A stretch of 64,000 bases of DNA from Microbacterium horticulturae (GCF_029094505.1 NZ_CP119108.1:3410001-3474000), one strand, 5' to 3'. Numbered from the stretch's first letter, positions 42,379 to 50,551 are shown. Made by a program: numbers and translations. Notes: a model not told the origin generated them from the sequence alone.

Positions 42379-43386
42379 TCAGAGGGCGAGGAGGACCTTC
42401 GCGGATGCTGCAGAGTCTCGGGCGATGCCGAACGCGGTCACGGCCTCATCAGCTGGAAGGACATGCGTGATCACGCTGTCCAGCAGATCGGACTCGGCCA
42501 GAAGCGCAATGGCTTCGTCGATCTCGTGCGCGAAGCGAAAGGCTCCTCGGACCGTGACTTCCTTCGCCAGCAATGGGGCGAGGTTGACAGAGATCTCCGC
42601 GTCGGGCAGCATCCCGACCTGCACGATGGTCCCCGCGCGGCGCACAGCGCTCACGGCCGTGGTCACGGACACGGGGACCGCGGAGCACTCGAAGACGACG
42701 TCATACGACTCCGCGGGGATATCGTCGCGCCCCACGAGCACGGTCTCCGCGGCACCAAGGCGCTGCGCACGCTCGAGAGGCTCGGGCCGCACATCACTGG
42801 CGGCGATCGAGGTCGCGCCGGCGTGCCGCGCTGCGGCGACCACAAGCAGCCCGATCGGGCCTGCTCCGATGACGAGAACGCGCTTTCCGGCAACACCGCC
42901 GGCAAGTGAGACGGCGTGCAGGGCGACGGCGAGAGGCTCCGCCAGTGCTGCACGCCGCAGCGGCAGGCCGTCGGGAAGGGTCCGAACCATGCTCTCAGAG
43001 ACGATGAGGTACTCGGATGCCCCTCCCTGACGATGCGGCATCGTGGCGGCGCTGCCGAGGTAGTCGCCGCCGGGCAGCAGATGCGGCCGGTCTTCCAGGC
43101 CCGGGACAGGGGCGCCATAGCGAGCCGGATGCACCGTCACACGCGTGCCCGCGTCCCAGCGTCCTGACGGGTCGAGGTCGATGACGGCCGAGAGCTCATG
43201 CCCAGGCGTGAGCGGCTCGCGCACGGCGTATTCGCCGTTTGCGCCGTGGAAGTAGTAGTGCAGATCCGAACCGCAGATGCCCACGTACTTGACCCGCAGC
43301 CGAATCTCGCCCGGACCGGGCTCGGGGAGCTCCTCCTCCTCCCAGCGGATGTCTTCCTTGCCGTGGATGGCGAGCGCCTTCATCAT
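42379..43386 (-). CDS. Zinc-type dehydrogenase, L-idonate/L-gulonate 5-dehydrogenase-like
   Basis: 335-residue medium-chain dehydrogenase. The catalytic zinc site is intact (GICGSDLHYY and GHELSA), and the Rossmann motif is VIGAGPIGLLVVAAA with Asp (ASDVRPE) favouring NAD. The structural-zinc cysteine loop is absent (HPARYGAPVPGLEDRPHL, no Cys), but GSAATMPHRQGGASEY is kept as in idonate dehydrogenases. The start is set at the tandem ATGATG after GAGAGGAG; an ATG at 43419 overlapping the upstream stop is the alternative. It would form or consume a 5-keto aldonate such as fructuronate. Confidence 0.83.
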   Translation of the reverse strand: MMKALAIHGKEDIRWEEEELPEPGPGEIRLRVKYVGICGSDLHYYFHGANGEYAVREPLTPGHELSAVIDLDPSGRWDAGTRVTVHPARYGAPVPGLEDRPHLLPGGDYLGSAATMPHRQGGASEYLIVSESMVRTLPDGLPLRRAALAEPLAVALHAVSLAGGVAGKRVLVIGAGPIGLLVVAAARHAGATSIAASDVRPEPLERAQRLGAAETVLVGRDDIPAESYDVVFECSAVPVSVTTAVSAVRRAGTIVQVGMLPDAEISVNLAPLLAKEVTVRGAFRFAHEIDEAIALLAESDLLDSVITHVLPADEAVTAFGIARDSAASAKVLLAL

Positions 43387-43415
43387 TGCTCCTCTCGTCA
43401 TGGGTGCGCCGACGG

Positions 43416-44924
43416 TCATGACAGCGCCCTCGCACCGGCGCCGCGAGATGACGCGATGCTCTCCTCGACCGCGGCGGACACGCCGTGTCGCGCGATCACA
43501 TCGATGAGTTCTCCTACTCGCGAGCTGAACAGCGGGTGCTCGGCCAGCCGGGGGCCGAAGAGCTGCAGATCACCGATCACTGCTGCGGCGAGACCCGCCC
43601 CATGATGCGTACGCTCCGCAAGCTCCGCCAGGCGCGGCCGTGCGACATCCTTCATCTCCTGCGCGATCGATCCGGGGTCGAATCCCGGCAGCGGCGCGAT
43701 GCACGAGAGGTAGGCGGCGACCGTAAGCGCGATCATGTGGGACATGCGGCCCTGTTCCAGTGCGAGAAGCGCCGGTTCCGGGATGCGCTGGCGCAGCTTC
43801 ACCGATCCGTCGGTGCCGACCTGGCTCGTGCGATGGGCGAGGGCGGAGTTGCCCCAGCGCAGAAAGAGCTGACGCTTGTACTCCTCGATGTCGACGGCAG
43901 GCGGCACCTCGACAGACGGGCCGTACTCGTCATCAAGGATCGTCCAGGCGGCACGCTCGATCTGCGGCACAGCCACCGAGGCGGCGATCGTCTGCTCGCC
44001 GCTCAATGCCCCAACGTAGGCGATCAACGAGTGTGTGCCGTTGAGAAGCCGCACCTTGAGTTGCTCGTACTGGTCGACGTGCGCGGTGAACACGGCACCG
44101 CCCGCATCCCAGTCCGGACGGCCGGCCGCGAAGTCATCCTCAATCGCCCACATCGAGAACGGTTCGGCCGGAACCGGCACCGCATCGTGAACGCCGAGCA
44201 GTGCGCTCACGTCGTCACGCAGTCGCGACGTCGTGGCGGGCACGATGCGATCGACCATGCTCGACGGGAACGTGACCGCGCCTTCGAGCAGTGCGAGCGC
44301 GCCTTCGGCCTGAGCGGAGGGCAGGGCGTGAAGGAACTGCTCCACGAGCTGGCGCGTGTGGCGCCCGTTCGCGGTGAGGTTGTCGCAGCTGAGGATCGTC
44401 AGCGGAGCGCCTCCTAGGGCCGCGCGTTGCTGCAGGCCCCTCGCGAGCTGTCCGATTGTCGAGTGCGCGCCGCGGTCGTGGAGATCGGCGCGGATCTCGG
44501 GCGCATCGAGATCGAGGCCCCCGGTCACCGGTGAGAAGCTGTACCCATTCTCCGTGACGGTGAGCGTCACGACGCGGATGGTCGGGTCGGCGATCGCCGC
44601 GACGACGCGCTCGGGGTCGTCGGCACCGACGAAGGCGTCGGTGTGCACGCCGGGCAGCGTCAGTGACATCCCCTCGGGCGAGATCGTAGCCACGGAGTAC
44701 AGCATGTCCTGGTCGTTCATTGCATCGACGATCGAGCGCGAGCGCGACGCGACACCGACGATGCCCCAGTCGCCCCCACCTGCTGCAACAGCGGCTGCGG
44801 TGTACACGGCCTGGTGCGCACGGTGGAAGCTGCCGAGGCCCAGGTGCAGAATGCCGGCGCGCGGTGCTGTACCGGGCATGGCGATGGGCAGATCCGCCGC
44901 TCGGGTGAGCTGCAGCGCACTCAT
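43416..44924 (-). CDS. uxuB: Fructuronate reductase / mannitol dehydrogenase family protein
   Basis: 502 residues, long-chain polyol dehydrogenase family. N-terminal GILHLGLGSFHRAHQAVYT binds NAD; VTLTVTENGYSF and the catalytic Lys/Asn/His set in LKVRLLNGTHSLIAYVG are intact. It reduces D-fructuronate to D-mannonate. First gene of the operon, with a strong promoter upstream that is shared in space with the divergent LacI gene. The name uxuB rests on the neighbouring mannonate dehydratase; tagaturonate reductase is less likely. Confidence 0.87.
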   Translation of the reverse strand: MSALQLTRAADLPIAMPGTAPRAGILHLGLGSFHRAHQAVYTAAAVAAGGGDWGIVGVASRSRSIVDAMNDQDMLYSVATISPEGMSLTLPGVHTDAFVGADDPERVVAAIADPTIRVVTLTVTENGYSFSPVTGGLDLDAPEIRADLHDRGAHSTIGQLARGLQQRAALGGAPLTILSCDNLTANGRHTRQLVEQFLHALPSAQAEGALALLEGAVTFPSSMVDRIVPATTSRLRDDVSALLGVHDAVPVPAEPFSMWAIEDDFAAGRPDWDAGGAVFTAHVDQYEQLKVRLLNGTHSLIAYVGALSGEQTIAASVAVPQIERAAWTILDDEYGPSVEVPPAVDIEEYKRQLFLRWGNSALAHRTSQVGTDGSVKLRQRIPEPALLALEQGRMSHMIALTVAAYLSCIAPLPGFDPGSIAQEMKDVARPRLAELAERTHHGAGLAAAVIGDLQLFGPRLAEHPLFSSRVGELIDVIARHGVSAAVEESIASSRGAGARALS

Positions 44925-44989
44925 GCGTGCACCTTCTCGCACACGCCGTGTTCGGGGGATGTCGCATCGCCGATGACTGCCATGCAAGA

Positions 44990-45019
44990 ATTATGAATGT
45001 GTTGTACAACTCTTGTCAA
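44990..45019 (-). promoter_or_regulatory. Strong promoter with palindromic operator in its spacer
   Basis: On the minus strand TTGACA (45019-45014, 6/6) and CATAAT (44995-44990, 5/6) are 18 bp apart. A perfect palindrome GTTGTACAAC (45001-45010) lies inside the spacer. Binding there by the adjacent LacI-family protein would block RNA polymerase and control uxuB and the genes after it. Confidence 0.72.
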
Positions 45020-45081
45020 GCTCTTTCATGACGCCAAGATACGCAATGATGGAAGCGTCTTCCCCAACGAACGGACCGGCC

Positions 45082-46053
45082 ATGTCAGCGACACTCACCG
45101 AGGTGGCACGCCGCGCCGGGGTCTCTGTCGCGACGGCATCCCGGGCGTTCGGCGAACCGGGCCGGCTCGCCGCCGGCACGCTCGAGCGCGTTCTGCACGC
45201 GGCGAATGAGGTCGGGTACCAGGCGACACAGCCGCCGACGGCCACGCGCACCATCGGCATCGTGATCCCCGACGTCGCGAACCCTGTCTACGCGACGCTC
45301 CTCAAATCCATCCATGCGCAGGCCTGGCACGGCAGGCACCGCACGGTTCTGTACGACACCGACGAAGACCCACACCGCGAGCGGGAGCAGATCCAGCGCG
45401 CGAGTGAGCTCGATGGCATGCTGCTCTGCTCACCGAGGCTGCCCGACGACGAAGTCCGCCTCCTGGTCGGCGACACCGCGAGCATCGGGGTGAACCGCGA
45501 CGTACCCGGCCTGCCTTGCGTCGTCATGGACACCGACCGCGGACCACGCCAGGCAGTCGAATACCTCGCGGCTCTCGGGCACGAGCACCTCGCCTATGCG
45601 GCCGGCCCCGAGGGGTCGTGGGCCGACATCCGACGCTCCGCGACCGTCGAGACCGCCTGCGCGCAGTTCGGCATGCGGTTGACACGGCTCAGCCATCAGG
45701 CCGCGTCGATTCAAGGAGGACGCGCCGCATCGGCGACGGCCGTCGCCAGTGGTGCCACCGCCGTGGTCGCATACAACGACCTCGTCGCGCTGGGGCTTGA
45801 GGCCGGAATGGCCGAGATGGGCCGCGCCTGCCCCGACGACGTCAGCATCGTCGGCATCGACGACATCGAGATGTCTTCGGCAGTGAACCCCGGCCTCACC
45901 ACCGTCCGCATGCCGATCGAGCGATGCGGGAGCCTGGCCGTCGACCTTCTGCTGCAAGCACTGTCGGGCGCCGAGCCGCCGACCGTGACGACCCTCGACT
46001 CGCAACTCATCGTGCGCGGGTCGACCGCTCCCCCGCCGCGCGTCCGGGGCTGA
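45082..46053 (+). CDS. LacI-family transcriptional regulator
   Basis: 323 residues. HTH TLTEVARRAGVSVATASRAF with hinge helix AAGTLERVLHAANEVGY, then a periplasmic-binding-like sugar domain (TIGIVIPDVANPVYATLLKSI, VVAYNDLVALGLEAGMAE, VSIVGIDDIEMSSAVNPGLTTVRMP). ATG 45082 places the HTH at residue 4 as usual; several upstream in-frame ATGs exist. It is divergent from uxuB with a palindrome in the shared control region, so it very likely represses the aldonate operon, with KDG or a sugar acid as the possible inducer. Confidence 0.9.
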   Translation: MSATLTEVARRAGVSVATASRAFGEPGRLAAGTLERVLHAANEVGYQATQPPTATRTIGIVIPDVANPVYATLLKSIHAQAWHGRHRTVLYDTDEDPHREREQIQRASELDGMLLCSPRLPDDEVRLLVGDTASIGVNRDVPGLPCVVMDTDRGPRQAVEYLAALGHEHLAYAAGPEGSWADIRRSATVETACAQFGMRLTRLSHQAASIQGGRAASATAVASGATAVVAYNDLVALGLEAGMAEMGRACPDDVSIVGIDDIEMSSAVNPGLTTVRMPIERCGSLAVDLLLQALSGAEPPTVTTLDSQLIVRGSTAPPPRVRG

Positions 46054-46210
46054 CGGAGCCCCGCCCCAACCGCCCCAACACAATGCATCCATGGCCGCCG
46101 CCGCATGCACGACCTCCTCGTCGTTACCTAGGCTGGGCGGCCTTGACCGCTTCTCCCGCGGCGCTAATCGAAATCATCTAGGTATCGTCAAACCATGCCT
46201 TCAAGCCGCG

Positions 46211-46483
46211 ATGTTCGACGCGGCCGTCGCGAAGCGGGCGGATGGGGCGTCCGACATCACTCCCTTCTGAGTGTTCACGCGGCTCGCCGGCGCCGTCATC
46301 GAGCGGTACGTACCGGCGCAGCCGTTGAGCAGCGAGTCGGCGCAGCTCGAGCGGCTGCAGCGCACCGTCGGCGCGCATCGGCTGGTGATGGGGCAGCCGC
46401 GGCAGGAAGACCTGCTGCGTTACATCGGCGAGCGCGACGCCGACGTGGAGTGGATGCGCATCGATCTGAGCCCGCATGGCTGA
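46211..46483 (+). pseudogene. Unrecognised ORF with in-frame stop, possible gene remnant
   Basis: From 46211 the frame reads MFDAAVAKRADGASDITPF, meets TGA at 46268-46270, and continues open to 46483 with VFTRLAGAVIERYVPAQPLS and GERDADVEWMRIDLSPHG. The two parts read like one protein interrupted by a nonsense codon, but I do not recognise a family. The remainder of the 645-bp gap 46054-46698 shows no other gene; it is less regular in codon use than the flanks and may be decayed coding DNA. Confidence 0.25.
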
Positions 46484-46663
46484 AGCAACGCCGAGCCGCC
46501 ACGACCGGCGGCGAGCGGTTCGGTGACGGGATGAAGTCGTTACGGCCGATCCGCGGTCGGCGCGAGGCGCTGCCTCGGCACCAATACGTGTACGATCGCA
46601 CCGCACGCGCTGCTCGTCACCAGCGAGCGCGCGACGATCCAGAACGGTACAGCGCAGCGTCCA

Positions 46664-46692
46664 TTGACTTCAGAACTATTTCTGAATACATT
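46664..46692 (+). promoter_or_regulatory. Antitoxin promoter with operator in the spacer
   Basis: TTGACT (46664-46669) and TACATT (46687-46692) with a 17-bp spacer. The perfect inverted repeat TTCAGAActatTTCTGAA (46669-46686) fills the spacer. The -10 ends 6 nt before the ATG at 46699, so the transcript would start at or next to the start codon (leaderless). Typical autoregulation design of a toxin-antitoxin pair. Confidence 0.65.
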
Positions 46693-46698
46693 GAGACC

Positions 46699-47151
46699 AT
46701 GACAGCGACACTCCCCCGTCGGTCTTTCCAATCGTCTGAACTATCGCGCCAACCGGCTCCCGTCTTCGAAGCGGCAGAGCAAGCACCGGTAGAAGTCACG
46801 CGGCGCGATGGTGAGGCGCTTGTACTGATGACGCGCGCCGAGGCCGATGCACGCGATTCGCTCTTGGACTTCGCCGCGCAACTGATCGCGGCCACATTGG
46901 GCGACGAGGGAACTCTTGCCGATCGGCTCGCTGACCGATTCGATTGGATGCTGGCGCTGCCACCGGCTGACAGGCAGCAGTGCGCGGGCGATCTTGTACA
47001 AGCCGCGCGCGCATCGTTCGCCACCGGGGAGGCTCATCTTGCGGCGGCCGAGATGACATCGTGGCGATCGACCGCCCGCGCACTCGCCGCAGGTCTCGGG
47101 CCCGTTGACGTGACATGGCTCGAGATTCCTATCCAGGTCGAGCGACCCTGA
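46699..47151 (+). CDS. Phd/YefM-family antitoxin
   Basis: 150 residues. The N-terminal 60 residues have the prevent-host-death pattern (SFQSSELSRQPAPVFEAAEQ, PVEVTRRDGEALVLMTRAEAD): a DNA-binding dimer that autorepresses. The longer C-terminal helical part (DRLADRFDWMLALPPADRQQC) would hold the toxin. No Shine-Dalgarno precedes the ATG, consistent with a leaderless mRNA. The toxin gene begins 3 bp after its stop. Confidence 0.78.
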   Translation: MTATLPRRSFQSSELSRQPAPVFEAAEQAPVEVTRRDGEALVLMTRAEADARDSLLDFAAQLIAATLGDEGTLADRLADRFDWMLALPPADRQQCAGDLVQAARASFATGEAHLAAAEMTSWRSTARALAAGLGPVDVTWLEIPIQVERP

Positions 47152-47154
47152 CCG

Positions 47155-47490
47155 ATGTCACGCATGACGCGGGCGGAGCGCCCGGTCAAGAGCACCGAAT
47201 ACCAGGTCGTCTTGGCAACGCGCGAGGCCGAACTCGGGTGGCGCGATCTCAAAGCAACGCAGCGAAATACCCTCGCCGACGCATGGGATTACCTCACTCA
47301 GCACCCACTTGCCTCCACCCCCACCGCACACCCACTACGGGGCGCACTCGGCACAATCCGTCGCGGCGGTGAGACCCACGAGCGTTGGCAATATGAGCTC
47401 TCCGGCGGTGCAAGAATCTGGTACTTCGTCGTAGATCGCGTCGTCAACATCGAGCAGGTGCACACCCATCATCCGAACGAAACCAAGTAG
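47155..47490 (+). CDS. RelE/ParE-like toxin of the Phd pair
   Basis: 111 residues, basic. YQVVLATREAELGWRDLKATQ at the N-terminus and the C-terminal RIWYFVVDRVVNIEQVHTHHPNETK fit the RelE/ParE-fold toxins paired with long Phd antitoxins in actinobacteria. It would act as an mRNA interferase or gyrase inhibitor; which is not clear. The start may be ATG 47155 or ATG 47164. Confidence 0.72.
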   Translation: MSRMTRAERPVKSTEYQVVLATREAELGWRDLKATQRNTLADAWDYLTQHPLASTPTAHPLRGALGTIRRGGETHERWQYELSGGARIWYFVVDRVVNIEQVHTHHPNETK

Positions 47491-47536
47491 CTCCGGCCGG
47501 CATGTGAAGCAGAGCACCGCGCACGCCGGGCGGTGT

Positions 47537-47564
47537 CGTTTCGACGCGCTTCGCTCGATCAACG
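47537..47564 (-). repeat. Dispersed GAGCGAGCGAAGCGAG-type repeat, inverted copy
   Basis: CGTTTCGACGCGCTTCGCTC.. is the reverse complement of the repeat found at 24580 and 25256-25335, with two mismatches. It lies between the toxin gene and the broken HNH gene. Confidence 0.65.
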
Positions 47565-47594
47565 AACGGGTGAGCGCAGTGTCAAGATCGAACC

Positions 47595-48241
47595 GTGGCA
47601 CGAATGCGCAGTGCGGGCGAAGAAGCGGCGATCCGCGAAGACGTCTTCCGCTGGCTCGATGACATCTTCATCGGGCGCGGCGGGTATGAGATTCCTCGAG
47701 CACAGCTGCTCTCGTACGAGTTTCGCGGCGAGCGGATCCCGCTGCTCGACACCGGCCGCGGCATCCGGAACCCTGCCGATTTCTCCTCGACGTTGTCGAT
47801 CATGTCGGGATGGGAGAAGAACCGATACGAGGACTACGAAAGCGACGACGGCTGGATCACCTACCACCACCGCGCGAGCGACGGCGGCGACAGCGTCAAG
47901 CTGATCCGGGCGTTCGAGAATCAGCATCCCATCGTCTACTTCCGCGCCGTGCGCGAGGGCTACTACCTGCCGCACTACCCCATCCGTATCGCCGAGAACG
48001 ACCCCGTGGCGCGTGTCGTTCGCTTCCCCCTCGACGAAGGCCTCGCCGTGCTGGGTGACCCGAGACCTATACGAACGCGCAGCGCCGATATGCCGATCGC
48101 GTCGTGCAGACGCGCCTGCACCAGCCGATCTTCCGCGCGCGTGTGCTGCATGCGTACGCCGAATCGTGCACCGTCTGCGACCTTCGTCACGCGGAACTGT
48201 TGGATGCTGCACGCATCACGATGGAGTTCGCCGCCCAATGA
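47595..48241 (+). pseudogene. HNH endonuclease, frameshifted and 3'-truncated
   Basis: The N-terminal part reads well from 47595 (REDVFRWLDDIFIGRGGYEI, IPLLDTGRGIRNPADFS, ..YESDDGWITYHH). Near 48060 the frame shifts. The continuation in another frame gives TYTNAQRRYADRVVQTRLHQ, PIFRARVLHAYAESCTVC, DLRHAELLDAARI, the start of an HNH domain. It then stops at 48241 just where the second half (NGLxLCxxHHxAFD) should begin, running into the Nudix gene start (AATGA). Family members are putative DNA-cleaving defence or mobile-type nucleases. Both lesions argue for an inactive relic. Confidence 0.75.
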
Positions 48242-48666
48242 GTCGCGTGCTTGAAGTGGTCGGCGCCGCCATCGTCGACGGCGATCGCGTGCTCGCCGCG
48301 CAGCGCGGACCCGGACGCTCGCAGGCGGGGCTCTGGGAATTCCCCGGCGGCAAGATCGAGCCCGGCGAGAGCCCCGAGGAGGCGCTCGTGCGCGAGATCC
48401 GCGAAGAGCTCGGCGTCGACGTCACCGTCGGCACGCCGGTCGGCCGCGTCGAGCATGACTACGGTTCTCGACACATCGCGCTCGCGGTCTACTTCTGTGG
48501 CATCGTCGAGGGTCGACTCACCCCGACCGAGCATTCGGAACTGCGATGGATGCCGCGCACCGACCTCGGCACGTTGCAGTGGGCGCCGGCGGATGTGCCG
48601 ATTGTGGAGCAACTCGTCGCCAGTACCCGCCGCGCGTTCAGCGACGTGGCCGACGACACCGACTAA
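48238..48666 (+). CDS. Nudix (MutT-type) hydrolase
   Basis: 142 residues. Full Nudix box: GGKIEPGESPEEALVREIRE followed by ELGV (GX5EX7REUXEEXGU). N-terminal VVGAAIVDGDRVLAAQRGPG and a Trp-containing LWEFPGGK point to the 8-oxo-dGTP/CTP pyrophosphohydrolase group. A house-cleaning enzyme for oxidised or non-canonical nucleotides. Its ATG overlaps the end of the HNH relic; its stop overlaps the stop of the convergent NERD gene by 4 bp. Confidence 0.88.
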   Translation: MSRVLEVVGAAIVDGDRVLAAQRGPGRSQAGLWEFPGGKIEPGESPEEALVREIREELGVDVTVGTPVGRVEHDYGSRHIALAVYFCGIVEGRLTPTEHSELRWMPRTDLGTLQWAPADVPIVEQLVASTRRAFSDVADDTD

Positions 48667-49691
48667 TTGAGGTGCGCGCCCATAGGGACGAGCACACTGC
48701 CAATGAACGTCACCGTCATCACGACGAAGGGGCTGAGCACGACACCCACTGCCCACAGCACTCGTCTTCGCTTGGCCGCGACAACCGCATCCCGAAGGGT
48801 TGCAAATGCGGAGAGATCGGCGTCCGGGGCACTTTGGCTTCCCCAGGTAGACGATCGCATCACGGTGCCGGCGATGTGACGCACTTCCTCTTCATTGAGT
48901 ACCGCGGGCCGTTGTTTCAACCATCGCACCATGCGCACCGACGAGAGAACCGCCACCTCAGCCGGCTGCGCACGGATCGTGAGGCTGCGAGCTCCGACAA
49001 TCGCTATGATCGCGCTGACATGGACGGGGCTTCCGGCGGCCCGAGTGATCAGCTTGGAGGCGCGACGTGCCTCGAACGCCGCGTTTCGGAGATGATCCTT
49101 CCGCTGCCCGTTGACAAGCAGGCTGCGGCCGGCCACCCACACTCGCGCTCCGTCGTGGAACTTGGAGTTGACGGTGTAGACGCCGCCGGGCCCGACGAGA
49201 ACATGGTCGATGTCGCTCCCAGAGGTGCCGACGGGCACCGAGTGGATTGCATGCCAGTCGGCCCCCAATTGATCAAGCAAGCGGGCCACTTCACGTTCGC
49301 CGAGAGCCCCGAGGTACCATGGCCGACTCTCTGGGCCAAGGGGCGAGATGCCGAAGAGTCGTGCCACACGCGATCGACCGGGGACCATCGTCTGTAATCG
49401 AAGCGTCTCTGCAATGACGGCAGAAGCAGGGGCCCGCAACCGGAGACTCAATCCGCTGGTTGCACCCGTCGCCCCGGCTGTATCGATCGTTCTCGAGGGA
49501 GTGGCGACGTCTGTCTGCGCAGCGGTGGTGGAGTCGGAGAGAACGATGCAGCGGACGCATCGAACCGTGCGGACTGACGATTCCCAGATAGCAGCCTGCC
49601 CCACAGCCAAGACTGCGCCGCAGACTCTGCATCGCCCGGGGTATCGGAGCACGATCCTCCGCGCAGACACCCCTCCAGCTGGTGTGTTCAC
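48663..49691 (-). CDS. NERD (nuclease-related) domain protein with zinc ribbon
   Basis: 342 residues. The N-terminal zinc-ribbon-like CRVCGAV..VRCVRC (four Cys) is followed by a NERD domain (LGALGEREVARLLDQL, GSDIDHVLVGPGGVYTVNSKFHDGARVWV) with the conserved Asp and Lys/Asn of the nuclease-like core. One hydrophobic helix lies near the C-terminus (VLWAVGVVLSPFVVMTVTFIGSVL). GTG start overlapping the stop of the small membrane protein (4 bp). Biological role unknown; NERD proteins are thought to act on DNA. Confidence 0.82.
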   Translation of the reverse strand: MNTPAGGVSARRIVLRYPGRCRVCGAVLAVGQAAIWESSVRTVRCVRCIVLSDSTTAAQTDVATPSRTIDTAGATGATSGLSLRLRAPASAVIAETLRLQTMVPGRSRVARLFGISPLGPESRPWYLGALGEREVARLLDQLGADWHAIHSVPVGTSGSDIDHVLVGPGGVYTVNSKFHDGARVWVAGRSLLVNGQRKDHLRNAAFEARRASKLITRAAGSPVHVSAIIAIVGARSLTIRAQPAEVAVLSSVRMVRWLKQRPAVLNEEEVRHIAGTVMRSSTWGSQSAPDADLSAFATLRDAVVAAKRRRVLWAVGVVLSPFVVMTVTFIGSVLVPMGAHLN

Positions 49692-49903
49692 CGGCGCGAC
49701 CGCGAACGTCGCCGACGTGGGGCGACCCGAAGATAGGCCCCGGCCACCAAGATCAACAGCATGAGCCCCGCGAGCGCAGGATTATGGACGAGCGTCGTCC
49801 ATACGACACCGGCGGCGGTGCCCATCGCCTCAGCGAAAACGCCCGCGTAATCAATCTCGATCGTCGTGCGGAGCAAAGAGGCATCCCTTCCTTGGCTGGA
49901 CAT
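49688..49903 (-). CDS. Small single-pass membrane protein
   Basis: 71 residues: an N-terminal soluble part, one hydrophobic helix (LAGLMLLILVAGAYL) and a very basic tail (RVAPRRRRSRSRR), giving a cytoplasmic C-terminus. No family recognised. The 4-bp overlap with the NERD gene supports a real gene in the same operon; both probably act together at the membrane. No clear RBS. Confidence 0.55.
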   Translation of the reverse strand: MSSQGRDASLLRTTIEIDYAGVFAEAMGTAAGVVWTTLVHNPALAGLMLLILVAGAYLRVAPRRRRSRSRR

Positions 49904-49952
49904 GGCTCAGGAGTCGTGCAGTCCGCAGATCGACAAACTGAACGGGTTCGCT

Positions 49953-49984
49953 ATCGTCACATGAGAGCATTCTCATCTGACGAT
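49953..49984. promoter_or_regulatory. Near-perfect 32-bp palindrome in a divergent promoter
   Basis: Arms ATCGTCACATGAGA and TCTCATCTGACGAT match at 13 of 14 positions around GCAT. It lies midway between the small membrane/NERD operon (minus) and the PH-domain gene (plus), so it may be an operator for both. No regulator gene is adjacent. Confidence 0.5.
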
Positions 49985-50022
49985 GTCAATCTAGCTCACG
50001 ACGACTCGACGAAAGGGGAAGC

Positions 50023-50394
50023 ATGGAGGCCGCCGCATTGATGACGTGGACTCTTCAACAGGAGATTCCGGTCCCGAAGGACGTTCAACCGCTGCTCGTT
50101 GCCGGCGAAGAGGCGATCGCCTCTTTCAAGACGTTTCGCGACTCGGCCACGTTCACCACCAAACGATTGATCGTGCGCGACGCACAGGGTCTCACGGGCA
50201 AGAAGGTCGAGATCTACTCGCTGCCGTACAGCGCCATCAATATGTGGTCATCGGAGAACGCGGGCAAGCTCGATTGGAACTCCGAGATCGAGCTCTGGAC
50301 GCGGGCCGGACACATAAAGATCAAGCTCACGAAGGGCGCGGACGTGCGCCGTATCGACAGCCTGATCGCGTGGGCAGTGCTGCAGGCGCACTGA
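50023..50394 (+). CDS. PH-domain (bPH) protein
   Basis: 123 residues, close to the YvbH/bPH_1 (PF08000-type) family: GEEAIASFKTFRDSATFTTKRLIVRDAQG, KVEIYSLPYSAINMWSSENAG, then WNSEIELWTRAGHIKIKL. A small beta-sandwich with a C-terminal helix; members form ring oligomers of unknown function. ATG 50023 after AAAGGGGAAG; ATG 50041 is possible. Confidence 0.8.
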   Translation: MEAAALMTWTLQQEIPVPKDVQPLLVAGEEAIASFKTFRDSATFTTKRLIVRDAQGLTGKKVEIYSLPYSAINMWSSENAGKLDWNSEIELWTRAGHIKIKLTKGADVRRIDSLIAWAVLQAH

Positions 50395-50457
50395 GCCACT
50401 AGCCGCGCCCCGCCCGCCGCGGGAAGACATCATCAACCCGGTGCCCCTGCGCCATCG

Positions 50458-50551
50458 CCCTGTGCACACGGTCGGGGATTCTCGCCGCCACGCCGGGCGG
50501 CGCCGCCCCCCATCGGTGTGCCGCGCGCGATTCCCTACGGTGTGCACAGGG
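50458..50551. promoter_or_regulatory. Two TGTGCACA boxes upstream of the 623-residue protein gene
   Basis: CCCTGTGCACAC (50458-50469) and its inverse GTGTGCACAGGG (50540-50551) lie 80 bp apart centre to centre. Each contains the perfect 8-bp palindrome TGTGCACA. They lie in a 262-bp gap that otherwise shows no gene. Possible regulator sites. Confidence 0.3.

Noticed and set aside
41216..43030. 604-codon open frame antisense to the symporter and dehydrogenase
   Set aside because: Acidic/basic low-complexity translation without domains; the other strand has complete motifs.
46054..47600. Defence island
   Set aside because: A toxin-antitoxin pair, a broken HNH gene and a NERD protein cluster here, but no recognisable restriction, CRISPR or abortive-infection system is complete.
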